64,000 nt of DNA from CAVTLG01 sp963735495 (GTDB lineage: Bacteria > Chloroflexota > Ktedonobacteria > Ktedonobacterales > Ktedonobacteraceae). Under the pieces are notes generated by a model. That model saw only the letters and a list, made by a program, of their open reading frames with translations, was not told the origin of the DNA and did not search any database. The stretch lies in contig CAVTLG010000014.1 in NCBI GenBank assembly GCA_963735495.1, forward strand, positions 558,001 through 622,000, given 5' to 3'. This document shows, in pieces, positions 17,270-25,490 of this stretch. Each line of letters starts with the position of its first letter. Positions within the stretch are counted from its first letter, which is position 1. Made by a program: the position numbers and the translations under genes.

Positions 17270-18244
17270 TCACCTTCCGAAGAAGCGCTGGGTAAAGGTC
17301 GCAATAAAGCTGACCTCGATGAGCAGACCCAGCACCGCTTCCAGGGCTGCCAGTTGAGCAAGGGCATCTCCTAGCGTCATACCCAGGGGAAAGAAGCCAC
17401 GACCATGAAAGCTGCTCACACTCAGGACCAGGGCTTCATCCCAACTGAGATGAGTTGGGGCATGCACGTTGAGCAGATAGAGTCCCATGAAGCAGAAGAT
17501 GACAACGAGATAGGCCATGAGACTCCTGCCTGGCCTGTATCCGTATCCTGCCAGCAGATCGAGAAATCCTGAGAACAGATATGGTCCGAGCTTGCCTTGT
17601 CGCCGCAAGACGATGCGTTGTAAGACTTGCGCACGGTAGGCGAAGCGGGCCGCCTCCTCGTCGAGGCCCTGCGACCGCAATGCCACAGCGAGCTGGCGAG
17701 TGGCCCGCACCGCTTCCTCATATTCCTCCAATCTAGTCACGCTACTTTTTCTCTTCCCAGCGGATGTTGTTTGTCGTGCTTCGTACTCATCACCAAGCAT
17801 ATCCACCTGCGACCACTGCACGACTGCTAAATTGACATCGCTCCACTGTGCATCTGCCAGTGATGGACCAATGTGCTGCTCACCGCTTTCCAGGGCTTTT
17901 CTGAGCTGTGCTTTCTCAGCAGCATGCTTTCTGCCGAGTCTGGCCCCCTCCAGGTGCGCCTTGTAGAGAAATGTTCGCTCCAGATGCGCCATATAGAGAG
18001 AGGTATCCTTCAAGTGAGCCTCATTAAGGTATGCCCCTTCCAGATGCGCGCCGCTCAGGTCGGCCTCCTGCAAATGGACCTCACTGAGATAGCCTTCCTC
18101 CAAATGCGCTTCGCTGAGGACAGCTTGCTCTAAAGGGATAGATGCCGTGTGTGATGTCAGGGGTTGTCGCAAGGCAGCGGACCAGTTGTTCCTGGCGCTC
18201 CACCCCAATCTCAGGTTCAGTATGCTTCTCTCTGCTCCCTTCAT
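17270..18244 (-). CDS. Pentapeptide-repeat protein with ion-channel-like C-terminus
   Basis: A 324-residue protein. Residues about 38-105 are pentapeptide repeats of the A(D/H)LxxA type (LSEAHLEEGYLSEVHLQEAD and onwards), expected to fold as a right-handed beta-helix. A soluble helical region follows (EEAARFAYRAQVLQR), then two hydrophobic segments (SLMAYLVVIFCFMGLYLLNV and LAALEAVLGLLIEVSFIATF) framing a re-entrant-like stretch SSFHGRGFFPLG. The second resembles the pore region of two-helix potassium channels but lacks the TVGYG filter. Its ATG overlaps the clpB stop (TGATG), so it is coupled to clpB and likely heat-induced. Role unknown. Confidence 0.7.
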   Translation of the reverse strand: MKGAERSILNLRLGWSARNNWSAALRQPLTSHTASIPLEQAVLSEAHLEEGYLSEVHLQEADLSGAHLEGAYLNEAHLKDTSLYMAHLERTFLYKAHLEGARLGRKHAAEKAQLRKALESGEQHIGPSLADAQWSDVNLAVVQWSQVDMLGDEYEARQTTSAGKRKSSVTRLEEYEEAVRATRQLAVALRSQGLDEEAARFAYRAQVLQRIVLRRQGKLGPYLFSGFLDLLAGYGYRPGRSLMAYLVVIFCFMGLYLLNVHAPTHLSWDEALVLSVSSFHGRGFFPLGMTLGDALAQLAALEAVLGLLIEVSFIATFTQRFFGR

Positions 18245-20859
18245 CAGTCTGCATGGGCTTCTTCCTGTGCTCTCACGGACTCCATGGCGAGCTTGCCACC
18301 CCTCGCGTCGATCTTGACTGTGTCGCCATCACGAATGGTACCATCGAGGATGCCACGGGCAATACGGTTCTCGATCTCCCGTTGAATGACGCGCTTGAGA
18401 GGACGGGCCCCAAATTGTGGGTCGTAGCCCATCTCTGCCAGCAGGTCTCGGGCGGCGTCAGTCAGTTGCAGCGTGATATGGCGTTCGGCCAGACGCGGAC
18501 GCAGCCGATCGATCTGGATATCGACAATGTCCTTCATCTGCTGACGCGTGATTTGATGGAAGACGATGATCTCATCGATGCGGTTGATGAACTCCGGGCG
18601 GAACCCTTCTTCTCGCAAGTGCTGACGCACCTGGCGCTGGACATTGTCCTCATCCATGCCGTCAAATTCGTGCAGCCAGCTCGTCCCTACGTTGCTCGTC
18701 ATAATAATGACGGTGTTCTTGAAATCGACGGTGCGACCCTGGCCGTCCGTCAGGCGACCGTCATCAAGCAGTTGCAGCAGGACGTTGAAAACTTCCGGGG
18801 CGGCTTTCTCGATTTCATCGAAGAGCACGACACTGTAGGGACGACGGCGCACCGCCTCGGTGAGCTGACCGCCCTCTTCATAGCCGACGTAGCCGGGAGG
18901 TGCTCCTATCAAGCGCGAGACGCTGTGTTTCTCCATGTATTCTGACATATCAATCCGTATGATGGCTCGCTCATCGTCAAACAGGTATTCGGCCAGGGCG
19001 CGTGCCAATTCCGTTTTGCCAACACCGGTCGGTCCCAAAAAGAGAAAGCTCGCCAGGGGACGATTGGGGTCTTGCAATCCTGCACGCGCACGGCGGATCG
19101 CGTCGGAGACCGCTTGCAACGCCTGCTCCTGTCCGACAACGCGTTCGCGCAAGTGATCTTCCATCCTGATCAGTTTCTGCACTTCGCCCTGCATCAACTT
19201 GGAGACCGGGATGTGCGTCCACTTCGAGACGATCTCGGCAATATCTTCGGCATCGACCTCTTCTTTGAGCATACGCGGACCCTGCCCCTGAATGTTGGAG
19301 AGCTTGGCTTCCATCTCACGCAGTTGTTGCTCCAGCCGTGGGATCGTCCCATGCCGCAGCTCCGCCGCTTTACCAAAGTCGTATTCGCGCTCGGCTTTTT
19401 CCAGATCAACCTGCGCCTGTTCGAGATCTTTGTTCAGGCGGCGCATGGTCTCGACCGGTTCACGTTCACTTTCCAGCGAGAGCCGGAGCGTGTGCAGTTG
19501 CTCATTCAGGTTCGCAAGCTCTTGCTCGACTCTGGCTAAGCGCTCGCGGCTGGCAGGATCTGTCTCTTTCCGTAATGCTTCTTGCTCGACCTGCAGCTGC
19601 CGGATACGTCGATCCAGCGCATCAATCTCAGTAGGGGTACTATCCAGTTCCACGCGCAGATGGCTGGCGGCCTCATCTACCAGGTCGATGGCTTTGTCGG
19701 GGAGAAAACGATCGGTGATGTAGCGGTTAGAGAGCACCGCCGCTGCCACCAGGGCGCTGTCCGTAATGCGCACGCCGTGATGAACCTCGTAGCGCTGCTT
19801 GAGGCCGCGCAAAATGCTGATCGTATCCTCAACTGAGGGCTGATCGACCATGATCGGCTGGAAGCGGCGCTCCAGGGCGGCATCCTTCTCGATATGCTTG
19901 CGGTACTCATCCAGGGTGGTGGCCCCGATACAGTGGAGTTCGCCACGCGCCAGCATGGGTTTGAGCATATTGGAGGCATCCATCGCGCCTTCCGCTGCCC
20001 CTGCACCGACCAATGTGTGCAATTCATCGATAAAGAGGATGATGTTGCCTTCCGAACTCGTCACCTCTTTGAGCACGGCCTTCAGACGTTCCTCGAATTC
20101 GCCGCGATACTTCGCGCCTGCGACCAGCGCGCTCAGGTCAAGCACCACTACCTGCTTGCCAGCCAGGGTTTTCGGCACATCCCCGCGCACAATGCGCTGG
20201 GCCAGGCCCTCGACAATGGCGGTTTTTCCGACCCCCGGCTCGCCAATCAAGACCGGGTTATTCTTGGTACGACGACTCAAGACCTGGATGACACGGCGAA
20301 TCTCTTCGTCACGCCCAATCACCGGGTCGAGCTTGCCTTGCTCCGCCAGCGCCGTGAGGTTGCGGCCATATTTTTCGAGGGCCTGGTATTTGCCTTCTGG
20401 ATTCTGGTCGGTCACCCGTTGCGCCCCCCGAATGGAGGTGAGAGCCTGCAACACGTTCTCGCGCGTGAGTCCCGCCGCTCGGAGTGTACGCGGCACCGCC
20501 CCATCGCGGACATTGAACAGAGCCAGCAGCATGTGCTCCACGCTCAGATACTCATCATGGAAGGTGTCCATCTCGCGCCAGGCATCTTCCAACAGCTTGC
20601 GCAGGCGCGGCGAAATACCCGGCTCACTACCACCATAGACCTGTGGCATGCCGTTCAGCTCGTCATTGACGATCTGCTGTGCCACTGCGAGATGGCCACC
20701 GACCTTTGTAATCACCTGCTGCACCACACCGCCTTCCTGGGCCAGCAGGGTCGCCAGCAGATGCACGACATCGATCTGGCTATGATTGTGCTCTTTGGCT
20801 AGCTGGGTTGCCTCGCTGATCACCTCATGAGCCTTCTCAGTAAAACGCTCAATGTTCAT
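18244..20859 (-). CDS. clpB: ClpB disaggregase
   Basis: An 871-residue Hsp100 ATPase that extracts polypeptides from aggregates together with DnaK. The open frame extends 49 residues further, but the ATG at 20859 has AGAGGAAGAGCG before it and gives the family start MNIERFTEKAHEVI. The Clp-N domain covers 1-150; NBD1 has Walker A GEPGVGKTA near 206; the long coiled-coil middle domain (about 400-520, rich in E, L, R) separates ClpB from ClpA/C; NBD2 has Walker A GPTGVGKTE near 610 and Walker B VVLFDEIEKA. No ClpP-binding loop is evident. It is 70 bases downstream of ftsH and overlaps the pentapeptide gene. Confidence 0.96.
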   Translation of the reverse strand: MNIERFTEKAHEVISEATQLAKEHNHSQIDVVHLLATLLAQEGGVVQQVITKVGGHLAVAQQIVNDELNGMPQVYGGSEPGISPRLRKLLEDAWREMDTFHDEYLSVEHMLLALFNVRDGAVPRTLRAAGLTRENVLQALTSIRGAQRVTDQNPEGKYQALEKYGRNLTALAEQGKLDPVIGRDEEIRRVIQVLSRRTKNNPVLIGEPGVGKTAIVEGLAQRIVRGDVPKTLAGKQVVVLDLSALVAGAKYRGEFEERLKAVLKEVTSSEGNIILFIDELHTLVGAGAAEGAMDASNMLKPMLARGELHCIGATTLDEYRKHIEKDAALERRFQPIMVDQPSVEDTISILRGLKQRYEVHHGVRITDSALVAAAVLSNRYITDRFLPDKAIDLVDEAASHLRVELDSTPTEIDALDRRIRQLQVEQEALRKETDPASRERLARVEQELANLNEQLHTLRLSLESEREPVETMRRLNKDLEQAQVDLEKAEREYDFGKAAELRHGTIPRLEQQLREMEAKLSNIQGQGPRMLKEEVDAEDIAEIVSKWTHIPVSKLMQGEVQKLIRMEDHLRERVVGQEQALQAVSDAIRRARAGLQDPNRPLASFLFLGPTGVGKTELARALAEYLFDDERAIIRIDMSEYMEKHSVSRLIGAPPGYVGYEEGGQLTEAVRRRPYSVVLFDEIEKAAPEVFNVLLQLLDDGRLTDGQGRTVDFKNTVIIMTSNVGTSWLHEFDGMDEDNVQRQVRQHLREEGFRPEFINRIDEIIVFHQITRQQMKDIVDIQIDRLRPRLAERHITLQLTDAARDLLAEMGYDPQFGARPLKRVIQREIENRIARGILDGTIRDGDTVKIDARGGKLAMESVRAQEEAHAD

Positions 20860-20929
20860 CGCTCTTCCTCTCTCCCATTTGCGTACATATGTGTGATATC
20901 GTTGGCATGGCAGTAGGATGACCTTAGTA

Positions 20930-22861
20930 CTAAACACCCACGGAGGGCTTGCCCTCGGTGCTCTCGCCACCACCTGCCGTCTTTTGTGCAGCCTGTGTAT
21001 CAGCAAGAATGGTAAGGACCTGATTGCGTTCCACTACCTCCTCCTGGAGCAGCACTTGCGCCAGCCTCTCCAGTGCAGCCCGATGCTCAGAAAGCACTGT
21101 ACTAGCCTGCTGGTGCGCCTGCTCAAGAAGCCGTTCCACTTCTGTATCCACACGCTCCGCTGTCGCCTCAGAATAGACCCGGCTCGGCCCTTCCAATACC
21201 TGCTGACTCAGGAAGGGACTCTCTCCATCCATCTCATAGGCAACCAGGCCAGTCTCCTTACCCATGCCCCATTCAGTCACCATGCGACGAGCCAGGCGTG
21301 TTGCCTCTTTGAGATCATTTTCCACTCCCGATGTGATCTCGCCCAGAGCTAGCTCTTCTCCCGTACGGCCTCCTACGGCAACGGCCAAACGTTGCAGCAA
21401 ATAGGAACGTGGATAGTTGCGTCGATCATCCTCCGGCAGGAACTGGGTCACACCAAGTGAGCGCCCGCGTGGCACAATTGTCACTTTATAGAGTGGATCG
21501 ACATCGGGTAGCACTGCTGCGACCAGTGCATGCTCCCCTTCGTGGTAGGCCACAATGCGCCGTTCGCGTTCATCCATCAAGGCTTCCCGCTTGCCCCCCA
21601 GCAGCAGTTTGTCGAGCGCCTCCTGGAAATCATACCGATCCACCTGTTTCTTGCCCTGCCGCACAGCCAGCAACGCGGCCTCGTTCACCAGGTTAGCCAG
21701 ATCAGCCCCCGAAAAACCTGGGGTCCCGCGAGCCAGTTCCTCCAGGTTCACGTCAGGAGCTAGAGGAACATTACGTGTATGGATACGGAGAATTGCTTCC
21801 CTACCGCGCCACTCCGGTCGATCTACTACCACCTGGCGATCAAAGCGACCGGGACGCAGGAGCGCCGGGTCGAGGACATCAGGACGATTGGTGGCGGACA
21901 GAACGACTATGGCCTCATGCGGCTCGAACCCATCCATCTCGACGAGTAATTGCTCGAGGGTGTGTTCGCGCTCATCGTTGCTGGCAATCGCGCCTGCCCC
22001 ACTGCGCGTACGCCCAACGGCATCGATCTCATCGATAAATATAATGCACGGGGCACTCTTGCGAGCCTGAGCGAACAGATCACGCACACGACTGGCTCCC
22101 ACTCCAACAAAGAGTTCGACAAAGTCGGTCGCACTCGCACTGAAGAACGGCACCCCTGCCTCTCCGGCAACCGCACGCGCCAGCAAGGTCTTGCCAGTCC
22201 CCGGTGGACCAACCAGCAAGACTCCTTTGGGGATATGCGCACCTATCGTGAGAAAGCGCTGTGGGTCGCGTAGAAAATCGATCACCTCACGCAATTCCGT
22301 CTTGGCCTCATCAACGCCTGCCACATCCGCGAAGGTGGTTGTTGGGCGTTCTTCACTGTACAGTTTAGCGCGACTACGCCCAATGCCAAAGATCCCGCCT
22401 CCTTGCATGTCTTGCATCTGGCGCATACCTCGCCAGCTCATCACGCCAAAGTAGAGCAGCAGTAGCACCGGTAGCGCGTTCAGAAGCAACACCAGCACCG
22501 TCTGCCACCAGGGAGGCTGCACAGGCTGAGCACTGATCTCGACCCCTTTTTTCTCCAGCAATGGGAGCAGGCTGGGGTCTCCCGTAGCTGGCACAAATGT
22601 GGTGAAGCGCGCCGCTGACACCGAGCGTTGCGCTGCACCAGACTGCAGCACACGCACTGGGGTTTTAAAAGTACCCGTAATGGAGTTGTCGCTTTTGATT
22701 GTCACGCTACTCACATTGCCTTGCTCCACCTGCTGCAGGAAGCGGCTGTATGACAGGTCGATCGTCGGTGACTGGCTACTTAAGAGGCTGAAGAGAAATG
22801 GGCCATAGAAGAACAGGTTGATCAGGAACATAAGTAGGAGCAATCGCAGCCAGAAGCCCAA
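20930..22861 (-). CDS. ftsH: FtsH membrane AAA+ metalloprotease
   Basis: A 643-residue protease for membrane and regulatory proteins. Two membrane helices (about 5-27 and 122-142) frame the extracytoplasmic domain. The AAA module has Walker A GPPGTGKTL near 220, Walker B CIIFIDEIDAVG, the SRH around ATNRPDVLDPALLRPGRFDR, and the pore FVG motif. The zinc site reads HEGEH (near 440), which keeps HExxH but differs from the usual HEAGH; the third ligand Asp is in SGVENDLKEAT. The only start available is TTG at 22861: two in-frame stops precede it and it lies inside the remnant of hsp20. The native start was probably lost in a deletion. Confidence 0.93.
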   Translation of the reverse strand: MGFWLRLLLLMFLINLFFYGPFLFSLLSSQSPTIDLSYSRFLQQVEQGNVSSVTIKSDNSITGTFKTPVRVLQSGAAQRSVSAARFTTFVPATGDPSLLPLLEKKGVEISAQPVQPPWWQTVLVLLLNALPVLLLLYFGVMSWRGMRQMQDMQGGGIFGIGRSRAKLYSEERPTTTFADVAGVDEAKTELREVIDFLRDPQRFLTIGAHIPKGVLLVGPPGTGKTLLARAVAGEAGVPFFSASATDFVELFVGVGASRVRDLFAQARKSAPCIIFIDEIDAVGRTRSGAGAIASNDEREHTLEQLLVEMDGFEPHEAIVVLSATNRPDVLDPALLRPGRFDRQVVVDRPEWRGREAILRIHTRNVPLAPDVNLEELARGTPGFSGADLANLVNEAALLAVRQGKKQVDRYDFQEALDKLLLGGKREALMDERERRIVAYHEGEHALVAAVLPDVDPLYKVTIVPRGRSLGVTQFLPEDDRRNYPRSYLLQRLAVAVGGRTGEELALGEITSGVENDLKEATRLARRMVTEWGMGKETGLVAYEMDGESPFLSQQVLEGPSRVYSEATAERVDTEVERLLEQAHQQASTVLSEHRAALERLAQVLLQEEVVERNQVLTILADTQAAQKTAGGGESTEGKPSVGV

Positions 22862-22868
22862 TCTCCCA

Positions 22869-22988
22869 GGGGAGTTCTCTCATCAAACTGGGATGCACAA
22901 AGCTCTGCTCAAACAATTGATCCATCGCACGACGCAGGCTGAGCGCCTCGCGGAAGGGATCGTAACGCGTAATCATCGATCTGTACAT
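22869..22988 (-). pseudogene. hsp20 small heat-shock protein, N-terminal remnant
   Basis: From the ATG at 22988 the frame reads MITRYDPFREALSLRRAMDQ and LFEQSFVHPS, the conserved N-terminal arm of bacterial Hsp20 chaperones. The alpha-crystallin domain is absent: after about 40 residues the frame runs on, out of phase, into the ftsH coding region and stops at 22776. This looks like a deletion joining hsp20 codon ~40 to the 5' end of ftsH. The remnant still carries the promoter-proximal leader and may couple translation to ftsH. Confidence 0.75.
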
Positions 22989-23058
22989 CCTGTTTCTCGT
23001 TAGACTATCTCATCGATTGTTTCCTGACATTCCTCCCCATCCTGACCACAGAAAGCGC

Positions 23059-23075
23059 GAGTGTTGCTTTCACTC
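23059..23075. promoter_or_regulatory. Inverted repeat in the heat-shock leader
   Basis: GAGTG-N7-CACTC lies between the promoter at 23120-23148 and the hsp20 remnant. Its position after the transcription start suits a repressor site. It is not a CIRCE element (no TTAGCACTC-N9-GAGTGCTAA) and matches the HAIR operator of HspR only in part. Confidence 0.35.
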
Positions 23076-23119
23076 TCTTGCTCAGGAAATCACACCACAT
23101 CCCTATATTCGCCGTACAA

Positions 23120-23148
23120 AGTATATGTCGTACCCATCGCTTTGTCAA
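23120..23148 (-). promoter_or_regulatory. Sigma-70-type promoter of the hsp20-ftsH-clpB cluster
   Basis: On the minus strand a perfect -35 TTGACA (23148-23143) and a -10 TATACT (23125-23120) are separated by exactly 17 bases. Transcription would start near 23112 and run through the hsp20 remnant, ftsH, clpB and the pentapeptide gene, leaving a leader of about 125 bases. Confidence 0.75.
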
Positions 23149-23311
23149 GTATTTATATTATCTCATCTACTATTTATGTGAACAAAAAATATATTTCCCG
23201 TAGAAAACATACCATGCAAGAAACTCAGACCTCCTTTCGCAAGAAGTATCCACCTCAATACGCTGATTGAGGCGAAACTTGTTCAAAGCTATTTTAGGGG
23301 AGAAATGAACC

Positions 23312-23695
23312 ATGACTCCTCTAGAAGACGATACGATCAATGAGGTTCATGCCCTTTTAGGCGAATACGAACAGTTTCTCTCGGGGAAAGCCGAGGGAAC
23401 GATGGATGCCTATCTCCGAACTGTGCGTCAGATGACTGGATGGGTTGCTCAACAGCCTGGCAATAAGGGATATTTTCAGCCGACGCAGTTGACGAAGGCG
23501 GCAGTGGAGATGTATCTGACGCACTTAGAGCAGGATGGGTTGAGCATCAACCATCGTGCACGGGTCAAATCGACCATCAGCAATTTTGCCCAGTTTCTTA
23601 TTGAGGAGAAGGGGCTGCTCCAACGGAACCCGACCCGTGGAATCAATCTTCTCCCCATGCAACTGCCGAAGAACGACCATCTCTCACAAACGTGA
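23312..23695 (+). pseudogene. Tyrosine recombinase N-terminal (core-binding) remnant
   Basis: A 127-residue frame with a GGGGAGAAATGAACC ribosome-binding region. It contains the SAM-like core-binding domain of integrases: LLGEYEQFLSGKAEGTMDAY, LTKAAVEMYLTHLEQDG, RARVKSTISNFAQFLIEEKG and LQRNPTRGINL. The catalytic domain that should follow is missing; the frame meets the opposite-strand glycoside hydrolase remnant at its end. It is not simply the missing half of the piece at 16788, because the order is reversed. Confidence 0.7.
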
Positions 23696-23891
23696 CCAGG
23701 GAGCGAGCAGGGATGGTCGCGCTGAATGAACCGCCACTGACGGATGTCGTTGCCTGGGCTGCCGTGTCATTTGAAGCATTGGTCAGATACGGCGTCACCA
23801 TCGTCCCATTGGCGACACCAGTGTTTTGCAAGGCATAAGAAGCCGTAGTAGCGCTAGTTGCTGTATTGAGCACGACAATGGAAACCGTCCC
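23690..23891 (-). pseudogene. C-terminal beta-sandwich remnant of a GH30-like glycoside hydrolase
   Basis: On the minus strand TVSIVVLNTATSATTASYAL, then VANGTMVTPYLTNASNDTAA and SVSGGSFSATIPARSLVTFV match the typical last domain of secreted GH30/GH5-type glycosidases. A stop precedes it at about 23900 and the frame continues past LVTFV into integrase-derived sequence, so both ends are broken. Confidence 0.55.
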
Positions 23892-24082
23892 AAATGGTCA
23901 CAAATGCGAATAATCCTATATTTCGCAAAAAACGTTTAAGTGTCATCGCTTCTTTTCCTTCCCTAGACAAGATGCTAACACCACGAGGCGTTAGCACGAT
24001 ACACTGCGAATACAACACGACGCCGATACGACGATGTATGCTATGGGATTCTTCCCCTCCTTTCTACGGAGATCAAGAGTAG

Positions 24083-24263
24083 TTATTCTGCCCACCAGTT
24101 CCAATGCGCTTGCTTCTGGCGCTGGGCAGTGAGGAGAATGTCTCGCTTCTCCTTCCGCTCGATCCAGGCCGCGAAGACCTCTGCTGTACAGAGTAGCAGC
24201 CCGGCGGCAGGAGCGATGGTTTCCGCGAACTGGTGGGACAAGGTGGTAAGGGTCTCACTTCTG
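24083..24263 (-). pseudogene. C-terminal remnant of an unknown protein
   Basis: A minus-strand frame of about 60 codons without a start reads TLSHQFAETIAPAAGLLL, then IERKEKRDILLTAQRQKQ and WNWWAE before the TAA at 24085. It looks protein-like and is preceded by an in-frame stop. I do not recognise the family. The stretches 23892-24082 and 24264-24482 hold nothing I can identify. Confidence 0.3.
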
Positions 24264-24482
24264 CGTCAGAAAGACGTCTTTCCTCTGGTTTATGAGAGCG
24301 CGTGCATAACGCTAATCAAGATATACTCTATTCCTGGCTCTCCGTCAAGTCTTTTCTAAAAAAAATGAGAGCGTGTGCAATTCTGCAAGAACCTGATCTG
24401 TTTTCAATAACAATAAGGCTGCTTGCAAACGTAGGGATCACTCCTCATGTGTAAAGACCAGGCTGCGTGGCCATTTTACGCT

Positions 24483-24523
24483 CTTTCCCCTCAAAAAAGC
24501 GCGGCCCTTTTTTGAGGGGGAAG
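24483..24523. terminator. Bidirectional hairpin with A/T-rich stem
   Basis: Bases 24483-24498 pair with 24508-24523 (16 bp, one T-G wobble) around a nine-base GC-rich loop. The inner stem is six A against six T, so either strand reads as a stem running into T residues. It fits a terminator insulating the deacetylase promoter from upstream debris. Confidence 0.6.
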
Positions 24524-24643
24524 GTCTCTCTTTTGTTTGCTTTCTTCACTAGGTCGAGCCACGATGAGACAGGGTGGCGAAACATGCTTTGCTATCCATT
24601 TTTGGGGGAAAATGAACGCGCTCTCATTCTTCTGGGAAAAGTC

Positions 24644-24673
24644 TTGACAGCAATCAGGAGCATCAAGTACTAT
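24644..24673 (+). promoter_or_regulatory. Promoter of the polysaccharide deacetylase gene
   Basis: TTGACA (24644-24649) and TACTAT (24668-24673) are 18 bases apart. The start of transcription would be near 24680, just before the LacI-type operator. Confidence 0.6.
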
Positions 24674-24686
24674 CTCTATTAATAGA

Positions 24687-24702
24687 ATGTTAGCGCTCAC
24701 AT
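24687..24702. promoter_or_regulatory. LacI-family operator
   Basis: ATGTTAGCGCTCACAT is a near-perfect 16-bp palindrome (one mismatched pair) with the central CG and AGCGCT core common to LacI/GalR-family operators. It sits just past the -10 of the deacetylase promoter, so binding would block initiation. A LacI-family gene lies 750 bases downstream. Confidence 0.6.
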
Positions 24703-24776
24703 AGCGAGCGAGCGAGCGAAAAGCAACCCTGTTGCTCTATTGCTTTTGAGTTGGCGAGCAGGAGAGGATAATAGAT

Positions 24777-25385
24777 TTGAGGATAACTCATGGCAACCCC
24801 AATTTGCCAGAGGTAGCCTTAACCTTTGATGATGGTCCGAGTGTTTACACACGGCAGGCGCTGGCCATCCTTCAGCGTTATAGCGTCCAAGCTACCTTTT
24901 TTTTTATCGGACAGCATATTGCGCAATTTCCCACCTCCCCGCAAGAGGTACTGGCTGGGGGAAACGCCGTCGGGAATCATACCCTTACCCATCCCCGTCT
25001 ACCCACGCTCTCGTTTGCGGCAATCTATGGAGAGTTGAGCGAGACGCAGAATGCTCTCCTGCGTGGGACTGGCATGTACCCGATCATCTTCCGTCCGCCT
25101 TACGGAGAATATAATACGGACGTACTGAAGGCCGCCAGTCAGTTTAACCTGATAACTGTGACCTGGAGTGCAGATGCCGGTGATTGGACGGACCCCCAGC
25201 CATCTGCAACTCGGATTGCCGCAAGCATCCTGGAGGCTGCGGGAAATGGCGCAATCTTCTTGCTCCACGAGGGTGCTAATCGGGCCAATACGATCGCAGC
25301 CCTTCCTGCTATCATTGAAGGTTTACATGCTCGTGGTTTGCGCCTGGTGACTATACCCCGGATGCTGCTTAATCTCGGTCCATAA
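24777..25385 (+). CDS. Polysaccharide deacetylase (NodB/CE4)
   Basis: A 202-residue enzyme starting at TTG (24777), with AGGAGAGG upstream; no in-frame ATG is available. It consists of the NodB domain only: VALTFDDGPS (motif 1, catalytic base and metal Asp), GNHTLTHP (motif 2, metal His pair), FRPPYGEYN (motif 3), DAGDWTDP (motif 4) and ILLHEG-like FLLHEG (motif 5). Such enzymes remove N- or O-acetyl groups from chitin, peptidoglycan or other glycans. There is no signal peptide or membrane anchor, which most family members have, so it may be N-terminally truncated or act in the cytoplasm. The LacI operator in its promoter suggests carbohydrate control. Confidence 0.85.
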   Translation: MRITHGNPNLPEVALTFDDGPSVYTRQALAILQRYSVQATFFFIGQHIAQFPTSPQEVLAGGNAVGNHTLTHPRLPTLSFAAIYGELSETQNALLRGTGMYPIIFRPPYGEYNTDVLKAASQFNLITVTWSADAGDWTDPQPSATRIAASILEAAGNGAIFLLHEGANRANTIAALPAIIEGLHARGLRLVTIPRMLLNLGP

Positions 25386-25401
25386 AACTGGCGTGCATCA
25401 C

Positions 25402-25430
25402 TTGACAGCCTCAGGGGTATGAAGTATTGA
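25402..25430 (+). promoter_or_regulatory. Promoter of the lacI-like gene
   Basis: TTGACA (25402-25407), 17-base spacer, TATTGA (25425-25430); the -35 is perfect, the -10 moderate. It lies 17 bases past the deacetylase stop. Confidence 0.5.
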
Positions 25431-25490
25431 TTAGAGTAACATGGTGTGATCGTTGGCAATCTGCGGACAAATACAGAGAAGGAACGTTCA

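Noticed and set aside
20860..21006. Upstream extension of clpB by 49 residues
   Set aside because: The extension overlaps the end of ftsH, is basic and unlike any ClpB, and the ATG at 20859 has an excellent ribosome-binding site.
23059..23075. CIRCE element for HrcA
   Set aside because: The inverted repeat has the wrong arms and a 7-base rather than 9-base spacer, so I list it only as an unassigned repeat.
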